Assembly (NCBI GenBank): GCA_037157565.1
Contig: JAZHRO010000063.1
Coordinates: forward strand, 158,584,501 to 158,648,500
Length of the DNA: 64,000 nt
Direction of reading: 5' to 3'
From: Thalassia testudinum
Taxonomy: Eukaryota; Streptophyta; Magnoliopsida; Alismatales; Hydrocharitaceae
Shown here: positions 10,518-21,605 of the stretch, in pieces
How the letters are laid out: each line of letters opens with the position of its first letter
How positions within the stretch are numbered: the stretch's first letter is position 1
Translations under genes and position numbers: made by a program
The notes under the pieces: model-generated
Databases searched by the model: none
What the model was told of the DNA's origin: nothing
Seen by the model: the letters and a program-made list of their open reading frames with translations, nothing else

Positions 10518-11489
10518 AAACGAAAAATAAATGTGCAAAGGCACACACACACCACTGATACAACAAATAGCGACACAAAAAAAACTTGCAAAACAGTGCA
10601 AAAGTCGTGGGTTTTGCTCTTCTTTCAAAGGAAAGAAGAAATTCCTAAAGTACGCAAAGTAATTTGACGCAAACAAATAGAGTAACAGTATCAAAATACG
10701 TGTCCTAATTCGTGACTATGTAGGTGCGTACGTTAAAGCTCAAAGGTCTAAGGTCTAGGATCGAGACCGCTCACTACTGGCTCCCCGGGGCTCTAGTAGT
10801 GAGACAGACTTATTGATCTTCGACCAAAGCCCTAAAAGGTGCAAAGAGGAGAGATAGAAAAATAGACTCGTGTGACTCTAGTGATCGCGCTGTGTGCGTG
10901 ATAGCATGCAACAGACGATATCGATATAAAAACCTACATGCATTCTGCAAACAGATTTAAGTCACCAATTTTACTTCCTCTTTTTAGTTAATCTTTTTCA
11001 AAAATATATCAATTAAACTACAATGACCGCTTTTTATATCTTTTCAAACAAAATTATGTGGTCTTTTTAATTCTCAAAGACAAGGATCTACGCGAGTTTT
11101 CACGTGTTTTCCCGCTGATGCGGGAAAAACAGTTTAAAAATTTCCTGAGTCAGATCGCTAAAATACTAGCAGGAAATGCACTCCTAAGAGTGTATGCCTA
11201 TGTTATGCTGCTGCTAGTCAGAAAGTATATATTTTTGTATTTTTATTTTTAAATGCAAGAAACAAAAGATTAAGAAATACTCACAAAGAATGAAAACAGT
11301 AAAATGGATTCCTGCCTTCTCCTAAGATTACCCGCAAAGGTAAACCTGAAAAGAAGACAGAAAATAAAACAAAAACAAAAACAAAACACACTAATTAAAA
11401 CAAAAATTAGTAAAAATAAAACTATTTACAAAATACCTCCTAATTAAATAATTAATCCTTTTAAAATTTTAGTGAATCAAAATATTACC
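10518..11489 (-). other. Element A: untranslated leader
   Basis: Between gag and the PBS. No ORF is supported; the small frames here are shadows. It contains a GATCGAGACCGCTCACTACTGG stretch near 10760 and AT-rich sequence from 10930 on. Confidence 0.5.
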
Positions 11490-11490
11490 A

Positions 11491-11507
11491 CCCCGGCAAT
11501 GGCGCCA
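11491..11507 (-). other. Element A: primer-binding site (tRNA-Asp)
   Basis: CCCCGGCAATGGCGCCA on the plus strand, matching the 3' end of tRNA-Asp with one mismatch. A six-base spacer separates it from the LTR start TGATGCG at 11514. Confidence 0.85.
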
Positions 11508-12074
11508 TTAAGATGATGCGTGTTTTTCATTCAACTCAGTAATTAAGTTAATTTCACTTAATTAAGAGTAGAAGAAATCACTTAGTTTAACTCAAAGTTG
11601 TGTCAATTGTGTAGTATAGGATCGAATTAACCTAACATTTTAGAAATTTTTACTGGTTAAGTCTGTTGGTGCTAGAGCACCACGATCATTTGTTTTGATG
11701 ATAACAAAACACGTGTTATTTAACATTTGCAATTTGAGTCCTAGATTTCAGGTCAATTGCAAATGTGGACGTGTTTAGACGGAGTTCAAGCTCGCATCCA
11801 GGACGGATTGGAGGAGCTTGACGGAAAACACAGGAGGTTTGCGTGGAGCGAAAGATTGGAGATGGAAGACAAGAAGAATAGGATAGATTCTTTTTTATCC
11901 TTTCATGTATCTCTTGTATTTATTTTCTTGCTCTTTTTGATTCCTTAGAACATTATGTTAAAGAGCCTCAAAGTACCCTAAAAATAGTCCTAGGAACACC
12001 TGCACAACCCTAGGATACTTAGGTTTTCTGTAGAATACTTAGAAAACCAATATAGGGCTCAAACTGCATTTCCA

Positions 12075-12612
12075 GACGTCTAATCCAAAAATCAGACATC
12101 TGATAAAGTATTTTAAGACGTCTGACTGTTGTTTCAGACGTCTGATAACTGTTAGGCTGGATATAGCTAGTTCTGTCTGATGAAATCAGACGTCCAGACC
12201 TTAGTCTAGACGTCTTAGAAGACGTCTGATGAATTTGCCAGACGTCCAGTTAGTGGACCGTTGGCTGGCTTAGAAGACACTCAAGAATATGACCGTTAGA
12301 GCCTTCTCAGACGTCCATAGGACTTTACAGACGTCTGATAAATGACCGTTTTGCCTCGGCTGACCCAAAATCTCTTCTCAGAGATTTTCTAGCCGTTGCA
12401 ACGTTTGGAAATCAATTCCCACAGTAAAAGTAGGTTTCCAGACGTCCAGACATAGTACCAGACGTCCTGTATGTCGTCTGATGGACTTGCACAAAAACCC
12501 TGTTTAGATCTGATTCAAGTCAGGGAGAAACCCGCATAGAATCAGACGTCTGACCTTGAGATCAGACGTCTTAAAGTGGCCTTCCAGATGTCTGATGCCA
12601 GAGTTAGACGTC
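12075..12612. repeat. Cluster of fourteen GACGTC palindromes
   Basis: I counted fourteen exact GACGTC sites, most inside a longer, roughly palindromic unit CAGACGTCTGA or CAGACGTCCAGA, plus degenerate copies (AGACATCTGA, AGATGTCTGA). Spacing is irregular, so this is not a simple tandem array. GACGTC is the C-box core bound by plant bZIP factors. A role as an enhancer of the LTR promoter is inference. Confidence 0.85.
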
Positions 12613-12721
12613 TGATAACCCTATCAAATGCAATCATTGTCCTGATTTCGGCCTGATTCTCTTGGGCTTTGCACCCAACGGCTATGGAAGCTTTTCCAAG
12701 CCTTCCAAAGCCTTCCTAAGG

Positions 12722-12737
12722 CCTCTATAAATAGAGG
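12722..12737 (+). promoter_or_regulatory. TATA box of the SIRE-like LTR
   Basis: TATAAATA (12726-12733) lies at the centre of the inverted repeat CCTCTATAAATAGAGG. It follows the GACGTC cluster by about 110 bp, as expected for U3 to R order on the plus strand. Confidence 0.7.
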
Positions 12738-13749
12738 GGAACCTTTGTAACACAAACACACAAGATACACACCAAGAGATACACATATACACACTAAGAC
12801 ACACACCTTGCAATACACTTTCAAACCTTTTGTGTCCAAAGAAAAGACTCTCTTGCTCTCCAAGCTCAAGCTCCATTTTCTTGAGAGCATTCAACCGTTG
12901 CGCACCCGCTCTCCCAGCGTTGTTAACGAGAGCGACGTAGCGCCATCGCATGGCACACGCACCGCGTCATCGTCGACGCACTCCTTGCAAAGGGGAGTTT
13001 CCTATTTCCTATAGAAGCTAGGTTTAATTATTTTGTTGGCTCTATAGGACTATTGTTTCTTTTATCTTTGTCTTTTGGTTGGGTATTCGCTTTGCGAATT
13101 CCCGTCTCCTTCGTGGGACAAAATCCTTCTCGTGGAGAGAAGGGGTTGAGGAACGCTACCCTCGTACTTGTAGCGTGGTTGTACTGAGGTTGAATCACCC
13201 TCGTTTTAAAGTGATTCGTTTAGTGGATTTTGATCAACTTGGTTGATCGGAAAATCCTAACTCGAGAGGGTTAGGTGGTGGTTTTCACCCGATTTGGGTT
13301 GCCACCTAAAAATACCTGTGTACATTTTGTGATTTATTTTTGTGAGATTGCTTTATATTTTATTTCCGCATATTATTACGTCACCCCTCCTAGCAGGGAA
13401 CCTTCAAAGTCCAGGTCGTTGACTGGGAGGCATAATAATTTTCTCCAAATTCACCAGTTTCCTTTTATCTCTTTAAGTTTATGAGGTAAAACTAGTTTAA
13501 TTTTCAAAACATGAATTTTGTTAAAATGTTTAACTATAAAGAACATACAAAATTCCATATGAAAACATATTTACTCAAAATGTTGTACTTTATTAACAAG
13601 TAAACATGCTAGTTTTTTTTCAATTTTATTTCATTCTGAGAAATTAAGGCAATTAAAAAGTTATCCAATTAAAGCATGCCTTTTACAATTAAGAACAAAA
13701 AGTAACTATGCAAGACAAAATTCATTTAATTTTTCATCTCTCTACAGCC

Positions 13750-13800
13750 TCTAATCTTCTTTCTTTCTTTCTTTCTTTCTTTCTTCTCTCTTTTATTTTC
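13750..13800. repeat. (CTTT)n microsatellite
   Basis: About eight CTTT units followed by CT-rich sequence, inside the transcribed part of LTR A. Confidence 0.8.
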
Positions 13801-15702
13801 TTCTCTCAAGCTGTCTTTCTTCTTTCTTTCCTTCTATTGTTTCTGCCTTCACCTGCCTTCTCTTCTTCCCTTAGTTTTTCTCCCTAACACTCCTTCGCAT
13901 CCGTGCTTCTTTCTTCTTTAACCTTTGCATCCTTCAGTAGCTTCTCTTTCCTTAAGCTTTCAGCTGAACCGGGTTTTTTTACTTTTTAAACCAAAAGTTT
14001 TTTTATTTGCGGTGAGGTCCTTTCGAGGATACACAGCACCTTGAGACTAGGGTGGGACCAGACCATACTCGGTCCTTGCCTAATCTCGTTTAGGTTTGTT
14101 TCGGTTTATTTCTTAATTGGTTCACAGTCTTGAGCCGCATCGGCTCAACACGGCCTCCCAGGCCACACTCGCCCTCCCAGGGCTCATTCACATCCACACG
14201 CCCCCAAGGGCGCACACACCCGCAGGCTAATGCCCACACACTTAGATACAATGCTCAGATCATATCAGAATCGGAACCGGTGCGCCGAGCGCTGACGACT
14301 GCATAGCCATTGGAACAAGATAGTTTTATACCCAAGCGCGCGCTCGTGGATATTCGAGGTGGGACAAACATTCCCCTTCCAGACCCGAATCAATCGATTG
14401 TAACTTTCTACCCAGAGCTCCAAATTGGATGATTTAAAGTTCGTTGGAAAGCTCTGAGGGTAATCTACATAATTTTAGGGTCAATTTAATGTTTTAATGA
14501 TGTTTTGCTCTTCAATTTAAGATATGAAATCAGGGGTTTCTACGAATTTTATAAAGAGCCTGGAAAGTGTTTTAACTTAGGAGAGTCCTCAGATGGACTT
14601 CTCTTATCTATTGGAAGGTCTATACATATTATATAAACATTTTCACTTCTTTTTGGATTAATTTTAAGCTCTTGAGACCTACAGAACCTGCAGAGAAGCT
14701 TTTCTCTTCTCTGAAAACTTCAGAGGTTGATTTTTAGATTTCAACAAGTGCATCAAACACTTTAAAGTGTTCCTAATCTATTTAGATTAATTCTAAGGGT
14801 TATAACTAATCAATTTGGGCAGGTTTTAGATTTGAATTTCATCAAAATAGTGCTTCTGCTGGTTTGGGTTCGAGAGTAACCCAACTTGACAGAAACAAAA
14901 TTTTTACTAAAAACATCATCTGAGCTTACTTTAATTGATTTCAGATCATCAAATAAGATTCCAGAAACAACTTCCACATCTTAATTCCTCAATTCAAGCT
15001 CAGAACACCATTATCAGACTCAGGTTTGACTATAGAACTCAAAAATTGACTTTTTGTGCAAAGCTTCTTCCTAAGAAATTAATGCCTCAATCAGAGTCTT
15101 CTCATCATCAAAAACTCACTCAGGTCTTTAAATTTATGTTCTGTCCTTAATTCCTAGTGTTTCAGGCTCGCTGACGTGCTGTTGTGCGTGTATGTTAAGA
15201 AGTGTCGTTATAGTCGCACTTGCAACGTCGGTTTAAAATAAGTAAACGGAGGTGAGTTCAAGTGTCGATCTCAGGGAGGCGTGGAAATCAGATTTTTGCT
15301 TATCACTTGTTGTCACGGAAAGTGCGGAGTTTTACTTACGAAAGATGCTGTTTTGAAAAGCAAGAGAAAGATAGAGAGAGGGTTTAGGGTTAGAAAGTTC
15401 TTTGTTTGATCATGCAACTTGAACGGAAATTAAAATGACAATTGAACGGAAAATAACTTCATTAATCATGCACTTGTAGTTCATAGCTTACAACATTAAA
15501 TACATGCTTCAAACAAAAGTAATGGAAAGCTTAAGAGAGAGAGAGAGTGTGTGTGGAGAGCGACGAGGCAGCCACGGCGGTGGAGGAGGCTCCGTCGGTG
15601 GGTCGTCGTCTCCGACGATTACAAGAGGGCCTAAAGCTAGCTAAGAGAGGGGTGGAGTAGTTGCAAGGGGAGTGAATGCCTTGAATGAGTGGTTGGAGGG
15701 GG

Positions 15703-15768
15703 TTTAAATAGGGCTAAGGGCTTCCTAAAAGAAGAAGGGGCTTTAGCGACGTCCAGAGCATCACTAAA
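15703..15768 (-). promoter_or_regulatory. LTR B (left): TATA box and upstream inverted repeat
   Basis: CCTATTTAAA on the minus strand (15703-15712). About 30 bp upstream is the inverted repeat TTTAGCGA (15742-15749) / TCACTAAA (15761-15768), with one G:T mismatch. Confidence 0.7.
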
Positions 15769-16083
15769 ACCACTCCCAAAAGCGTTGGTGAAGCCCTCCA
15801 GCCGTTGGTCAGTCGCCCGCCTTGTTTCTTCTTCTCGTGCGATCTGCGGCTGCTAAACGGGAGCCGTTCGATCGAAGATCGGACCGCTGAGAACCCTCCT
15901 CGGCTGTGCTGGGATCGCACTTCGAGCACGCGTGTGCGCGGGCGTCATTGCCCGGCGTGCGCGCGCGCGTGGGCACCCGTGAGCTGCGGTTGCACTGCGT
16001 GGCGAAATCTCGACCGCCCGCTGCTGATCGGGCGGCCCAATTTCATTGCGTGCGTCCTTCGTCTTTGATTTCACACACTGCGC

Positions 16084-16135
16084 GGCTCGAACCCACGTCG
16101 CGTGCGTGCGGGCGTGCGCGCTAACCGTTGTGCCA
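16084..16135 (-). other. tRNA-like A-box/B-box module in LTR B
   Basis: On the minus strand: TGGCACAACGGTT (16123-16135, A-box-like), then GGGTTCGAGCC (16084-16094, B-box). Spacing is close to that of tRNA genes and the orientation is the same as the element's. The right LTR copy is degenerate but recognisable (TGGCGCAACGATT, GGTTTGAGC; 25531-25583). It may be an old SINE head. I see no folded tRNA and no SINE tail. Confidence 0.55.
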
Positions 16136-16576
16136 CGCCTGCGCTTTGTCGCGGCGACTACAGGCGGGCACCCGAGTCTCGGTCGTTCGATTGAAGATCG
16201 ACAGCCGAGATCTGATCTCGGCTGATGAAGGTGTGTCGTGCGGTGGAGCGGGGGGCTGACGTGGCGCAATATGGGCCGTTGATCTCTAGATCAACAATCA
16301 TAACTTCTTGGGCCCATTGTAGGAGCTCCAGATGTCGTATTTGGCCGATCTTGAGTCCATTGGACTCTGTTTGTCGTTCTGAATCCATCCGTGCAGTCCG
16401 ATTGCTCATCTGAGGCCTCCTTTGACAAATGCTTACACAAATGGCCATTAATACAGTTTTATAAGCAATCTTGGTACATGATGCATGCAATGCTCCCATT
16501 CTACTTATGTTGTGCCTTTTATTCTTAAGATGGGCCATATTCAACATAATTATCACCCCCTTGTGCAGTGTTATCA

Positions 16577-16613
16577 TACCCCCATGCTTACTCCTTGCTA
16601 GTCCCTAACAAGG
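16577..16613 (-). other. Element B: polypurine tract and adjacent hairpin
   Basis: TACCCCCATGCTTA directly abuts the LTR end, so the coding strand reads TAAGCATGGGGGTA, the plus-strand primer tract. It is followed by CCTTGCTAG-TCC-CTAACAAGG (16593-16613), a 9-bp stem with one G:T pair. C, I and E have the same hairpin with other stem bases. Confidence 0.8.
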
Positions 16614-17785
16614 TTTATTCTAGCCTTTATTTCCTTTCGGAATTTAAGAAGTAATTGCTTAGATACTTCGTTACTTGTCAATAAGAGGAAATATACGAAG
16701 ATCTTAATCTACAAAGATTAAGCAGCTCCCGGGTGTCTGCCAAAATATGAATCGCCCGAATCCTTGCTTTAATGTATATAACTATACATATGTATATGTA
16801 TATATATATTTTTTAGAATTTTTTTCGGAATTCAGTGTGGGTTGGTAACTTTTTACGACTACCCAACCCACCCAAAACTCGGTCAAAACCCTAAGTGCTA
16901 AGCATCTTGGTGTGAATGTTGTGATAGACTCACTTAACAGTAATTGAGACAGACTTCGAGTTTCTACGCCTCTAGGTGACCAGAAAAGGAAATAAATTTT
17001 CCTGAAGGTGTATTTGTTCGATTGGTAGCTTTATCCCTATGTTTGTTTTAATTGGGGTCAACACAAGGATTTTTCTAGTGTATATCTCCCCGGCTTGTAC
17101 TACTTCCCCGCTTCTTCCTTAGGTGTTTTGGTCCTTTTGGTGCAATTATTGAGCTAGGCTCTGGACAACCGACCAATGGGTTTTTACCCACAATCACTTG
17201 CCAGCCATACTTGTGCGATGAAGTGTGGTTTATTTTCCTTTCTTCTTCTTCCTTTTTTTCTCTCTTTTTTTTTTTTGTAGGTGGTTTCCCTGATCTCAAA
17301 TGTACCTAGAGGCAATGAAAAAAGAATGGCCTGTGGCTGGGTTCTGGACAACCTGCCAATGGGCTGTTACCCACGACAACTTGCCAGCCATACCACCCTA
17401 GAGAGTTCATTAGCTACCCAATTTCTGTCAAAATCTCCGAGAAGTGAGTCTGTGCAAAAATGTGTGCATATGCTTAGACTCAAAGTTTTTCTGAGTTAGA
17501 GGGTGAGTTGATAGGTCGTATACTTATTACCTTATTTAGTAGGTGGATTAGAATAGCTTAAGGTTGCAAGGATTCGCCGCTAAATCCATATTTTAATGGA
17601 CACCAGGGCTGATTAAGCCTGAAGGCCTGAAAAGTCTAAGTGTTTAAGTTCTTTTTGTATTATTTCCCACTATTGACAAGTTTCTAATGCCTAAGTTTTC
17701 TTCCTAAATTTTTTTTTTATTCATTCAGACTGATTAATTGAGCTCAGGATTATGCAATTTACCACCCCCCCATGCTTAAGTTGGA
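16614..17785 (-). other. Element B: 3' non-coding region
   Basis: Between the two polypurine-like tracts, about 1.2 kb without a supported ORF. It holds CTCCCGGGTGTCTGCC (near 16727, also in I and E), GTATATCTCCCCGG (17080-17094), and a direct repeat of about 65 bp with CTGGACAACC...CCAATGGG...TTACCCAC...CTTGCCAGCC (17158-17215 and 17338-17392). E has both copies at the same places. Confidence 0.65.
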
Positions 17786-17799
17786 CAATGTCCTCATTG
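17765..17799 (-). other. Element B: internal polypurine-like tract and hairpin
   Basis: CCCCCCATGCTTAAG, then the inverted repeat CAATG-TCCT-CATTG (17786-17799). It lies about 130 bp after the pol stop and repeats the arrangement found at the LTR edge. Confidence 0.75.
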
Positions 17800-17932
17800 G
17801 CAAATACATGGATGCAAAAGGGTTCAAAAAGATAGTACCTGAGTGACGTAAACTGCCAGATCAGTCTGAATCCTCTAGGTTGCCTCCCAGGAAGCGCTGA
17901 GTTTAACGCCTCCAGTTGGGCGATGCTCGGTG

Positions 17933-19269
17933 TCAGCCCTCAACGAGGGTGACACTTTCCTTTGTGGGAACTTGGGCCTGGAAATGCTTCAATCTTTGAC
18001 CATTAACTCTAAAAGTGTGCCCAGTGTTAAGATCAACGATTTTAACTGCCCCATTAGAGTAGGGCTTAACCACCCGAAATGGTCCTATCCATTTGGACTT
18101 GAGTTTCCCTGGGAAGAGTTTTAGGCGTGCATCAAACAGCCAAACTTGCTGGTTAGGCTCAAAGGTTTTTCTATGAATGAGTCGGTCGTGGACGGCTTTC
18201 ATTTTCTCCTTATATATTCGACTATTGTCAAAGGTGTCCCGACGAATTTCTTCGAGCTCAGATAATTGGAGCATCCTCTGTGCACTGGCTAACTAGGGAT
18301 CCATGTTACATTGCTTGACAGCCCAGTAAGCCCAGTGTTCCAATTCGACAGGAAGATGGCAGGCTTTGCCAAAGACCTGGCGATAAGGCGACATGCCTAT
18401 CGGGGTCTTGAAAGCAGTCCTGTATGCCCACAGGGCATCATCAAGTCGTGTGGACCAGTCTTTCCTGCCAGGTCTCACAGTCTTCTGTAAAATGTTCTTG
18501 ATTTGTCTTTTTGAGACCTCAGTCTACCCATTTGTTTGTGGATGATACAGGGTGGCAATGCGGTGGTTTACCCCATATTTTCTAAGTAGGGCACGAAATT
18601 GGGAATGGAAAAAATGGCTTCCGCCATCACTGATCATGGCCTTGGGTATTCCAAATCGGGAAAAGATGTTCTTTTTAACAAAGTCCATGACAGCCCTATG
18701 ATCACATCATCGGGTGGTGACGGCTTCAATCCATTTGGAAACATAGTCTACCGAGACCAGGATGTACTCGAAGCCATTGGATGGTGGAAAGGGGCCCATA
18801 AAATCGTTACCCCAAATGTCAAAGATTTCGACAATCAAAATGGGCTGAAGGGGCATCATATCTTTCTTGGTCATGGTCCCCAGCGTTTGGCAATGTGAGC
18901 AAGTCTTGGCAAAGATGTGTGCATCCTTAAATAGGGACGACCAGTAAAATCCAGACTGCAAAACTTTTGCAGCTGTTTCTTTCCAGAGAAGTGGCCGCCA
19001 CACGCTTAGTCATGACAAAAGGAAAGCACACTCTGAACTTCGTCTTCGGGGATACACCTCCTGATGATCTGATCAGCACAGAGGCGAAACAGCATGGGAT
19101 CATCCCAGAAATAGTACTTGGCCTCAGCCAAGAACCTGTCCTGTTGCTGTCTGGACCAGTTGTGCGGGGTTTGTCCTACAACCAGGTAATTGACGTAGTC
19201 AGCATACCATGGCATTTTCTTGTCTTGCACGACTGGGATGTGTTCATCAGGGAAGGCGTCAGATAGAGG
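17933..19269 (-). pseudogene. pol: Element B: integrase region of pol
   Basis: Integrase. The N-terminal region [21 protein letters not shown] and zinc-finger residues (SFCHD ... ACGGHFSGK ... CSHCQ) lie at about 19130-18890. The catalytic core has [10 protein letters not shown] near 18800. The C-terminal part includes [19 protein letters not shown] and FPGKLKSKWIGPFRVVKP, ending at the stop at 17933. Damage includes a TAA at 19006 within the zinc finger (CAA to TAA by comparison), a frameshift after GGHFSGK, loss of frame near 18707, and a stop at 18293. Confidence 0.85.
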
Positions 19270-20646
19270 TAGGGAGGGTCCAATGTGGTCTGGATGAAGT
19301 CTCGACAAGTGGTCAGCCACCACATTCTTCGATCTGGCCTTGTCTCGGATTTCTAGGTCAAATTCCTGCAAAAGCAGGATCCATCTAATGAGCCTGGGCT
19401 TTGCGTCCTTTTTGGCCAATGGTGCCGGATGGCTGAATGGTCAGTGTAAATAGTCACGTGGGATCCCAGCAAGTACGATCGGATTTTTTCAAGTCCAAAG
19501 ACTACAACGAGCAACTCTTTCTCTGTGATAGTATAATTATGTTGGGCCTCGTCCAACATTTTGCTCCCGTAGTAGATCACCACGGGCTTCTTATCTTGCC
19601 TTTGTCCCAGGACAGCGCCTATGACAAAATCTGATGCATCACACATAATGTCAAAGTCCTGGGACCAGTCTGGGGGTTGAAGTACAGGTGAGGTGGAGAT
19701 TAAGTCCCGGAGGGTGTGATAAGCCTGGATGCAATCAGGAGACATGTGGAATATGGCGTCGTTGGCTAGAAGGTCAGTCAAGGGTTTGGAAAGCTTGGAA
19801 AAGTCTTTAATGAACCTTCGGTAGAAGCCAACATGTCCTAGGAAGGAGCGAATCTACCGGACCGAACTAGGTGGAGGAAGTTTGGAAATTAAATCAACCT
19901 TAGCTCAATCTACCTCGATGCCCCTATGCGAAACGATGTGACCGAGGACAATTCCTTCTTGAACCATAAAATGGCTCTTTTCCCAACTTAACACCAGGTT
20001 AACCTAGATACATCGTTTCAGGATTTTCTCCATGTTGCTCAAACAATGGTCGAATGAATTCTCGAATACAGAGAAATCATCCATAAAGACCTCCAAGTAT
20101 TCACCCACCATTTCTGAAAAAATGGCTAGCATGCAACGCTGGAAGGTCGTAGGTGCGTTGCATAACCTGAACGGCATTCGAAGGAATGCAAACGTGCCAT
20201 ACGGGTAAGTGAATGTGGTCTTTTCCTAATCTTCCGGAGCAATTGCGACTTGGTTATATCCTGAATATCCATCCAGGAAGCAAAAATACTTCTGCCCTGC
20301 CAATCTTTCAAGGATTTGGTCAATGAATGGCAAGGGGAAGTGGTCCTTCTTAGTGGCTTCATTAAGCTTCCTATAATCAATACACACTTGCCATGCGGTG
20401 GTGGTGCGGGTGGGGATGGATTTGCCATGATCATTGGTGACAACGTCTCTGCATCTGGTGGGAAGGTCGGGCCCTGTCTTCCAGGTAAATCTTGTGGGTG
20501 CAATAGGTGGGGCTAATGCCTCTTAAATCTGAAATGGTCCAACCAATGGCGGCCCGATGTTCTGAAAGGGTCGCAGTCAACCTGAGTTCCTGATCCTTGG
20601 TTAGATGAGAATTAATAATCACTGGGAAGGTCTGGTCAGGTCCCAA
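19270..20646 (-). pseudogene. pol: Element B: reverse transcriptase and RNase H
   Basis: RT motifs CIDYRKLNEATKKDHFPLPF, FLDGYSGYNQVAIAPED, VFMDDFSVF and SFLGHVGFYRRFIKDF can be read in the minus frames. RNase H has MCDASDFVIG, TEKELL, YTDHSA and VADHLSRL. By comparison with E, about 45 codons between QMQRR and VTNDHGK are deleted near 20445, which also shifts the frame. In-frame stops occur after APED, RCI, EVD and VR, and a frameshift lies near 19425 in RNase H. Confidence 0.85.
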
Positions 20647-21605
20647 GAAGACGTACTTAGATTCTCGGGCAATGGTTTAAGTTCAGGTGCAGGTGGGACC
20701 ACAATCGATGGGAAGGGAAAGGACGGGAGTTGATCAACATCGATCTCTTCAAAAGGTGTTGTGTGATGGTACTCAGCCTTATAGAGGTCCACGGGTAGTA
20801 ATGGTGACGGGTCAGAACCGTTACTACGGGTTTGGTGGTCTGAGACAGAACTGAGGGTGAGGCATTCCTCGATTAAAGTTTCCACGGGATCATGTTCCTC
20901 AATGTAATCGCAATCAAAAGACTTTGTCACCCGGAAGATATCCAATTGCATTTTCCTGTCCCCGAAGGCGATTTCCATACATCCCATGTCGCAATCGATG
21001 TTTGCTTTAGCCGTAGCTAAGAAAGGTTTGCCTAAGATTATGGGTGCATTTTGTAATTTTTCAGGGACTTCCATGTCGAGCACCAAAAAGTCGACCGGGA
21101 AATAGAAGTCCTAGACCCATACAATCACATCCTCGACAACCCCCTTCGGGATTTTCACTGATCTATCAGCCAGCTGGATGGTGACAGGGGTTGGTGTCAG
21201 CTCCCCAAAACCAAATTGGTGGTAGAGGGTTGTTGGAATTAGGTTGATAGAAGCACCTAGGTCCAGGAGCGCTCTATCAAATGTCATATCCCCGATATTG
21301 CAGGAAATTAGGGGCGCTCTTGGGTCAGTTCGCTTGAGTGGAAGGTTGCTTGATATCACGGAACTTGCTTGCTCAGAGAGTACAACCTTCCTAGGTGCTT
21401 GAGGTCTCGGCTTACGCTTGGGTGTATAAACATCCTTTAAAAACTTGGCGTAAGCAGGGATGTGTTTGACGGCTTCTAGGAGCAGATTATTAATCTGTAC
21501 TTGCTTAAAAATTTCCAATAGCTCCTCAGTTTCCACAGTATTCTTCTTTTTCTTGATTATTTCCAAGGCCTCAGGGTAGGGTGTCTGAATGTGGATTGGT
21601 TCCAT
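20619..21605 (-). pseudogene. pol: Element B: aspartic protease region
   Basis: Active-site stretch ALLDLGASINLIPTTLY (about 21280-21230), then LQLADRSVKIPKGVVEDVIV and PIILGKPFLATAKANIDCD. In the same frame as gag, so gag and protease form one reading frame interrupted by stops at 21687 and 21111. The tail (LKPLPENL) shifts frame near 20660 just before the RT start. Confidence 0.85.

Larger units (their letters stand above)
11664..13406 (+). mobile_element. SIRE/Maximus-like Copia solo LTR, 1743 bp
   Basis: Starts TGTTGGTGCTAGAGCACC, followed by TTTGTTTTGATGATAACAAAAC, which resembles the starts of plant SIRE/Maximus LTRs. It ends ...TCACCCCTCCTAGCAGGGAACCTTCA. It is flanked by a perfect 5-bp duplication and has no internal region, so it is a solo LTR left by LTR-LTR recombination. 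It carries fourteen GACGTC palindromes in its presumed U3 (12075-12612), a TATA box at 12726-12733, and a CA-rich stretch just after. Assignment to SIRE rests on the terminal sequences only. Confidence 0.75.
11659..13411. repeat. Target duplication AAGTC flanking the SIRE-like solo LTR
   Basis: AAGTC occurs at 11659-11663 and 13407-13411, directly next to the TG and CA ends of the solo LTR. Removing the LTR and one copy joins ...ACTGGTTAAGTC to CAGGTCGTTGACTGG. Confidence 0.85.
15172..16576 (-). mobile_element. Element B: 3' LTR (left copy)
   Basis: Plus strand starts TGACGTGCTG and ends AGTGTTATCA, so the coding strand runs TGATAACACT...CACGTCA. U5 motifs lie near the left end (GTCGTTATAGTCGC 15204-15217; GTCGATCTCAGGGAGG near 15263-15278). 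The TATA box is at 15703-15712. A palindrome lies just upstream at 15742-15768. A tRNA-like A/B-box pair lies at 16084-16135. Confidence 0.95.

Noticed and set aside
20126..20503. 125-codon minus-strand ORF in element B
   Set aside because: An off-frame reading of RT; the real frame gives CIDYRKLNEATKKDHFPLPF and the FMDDF palm motif.
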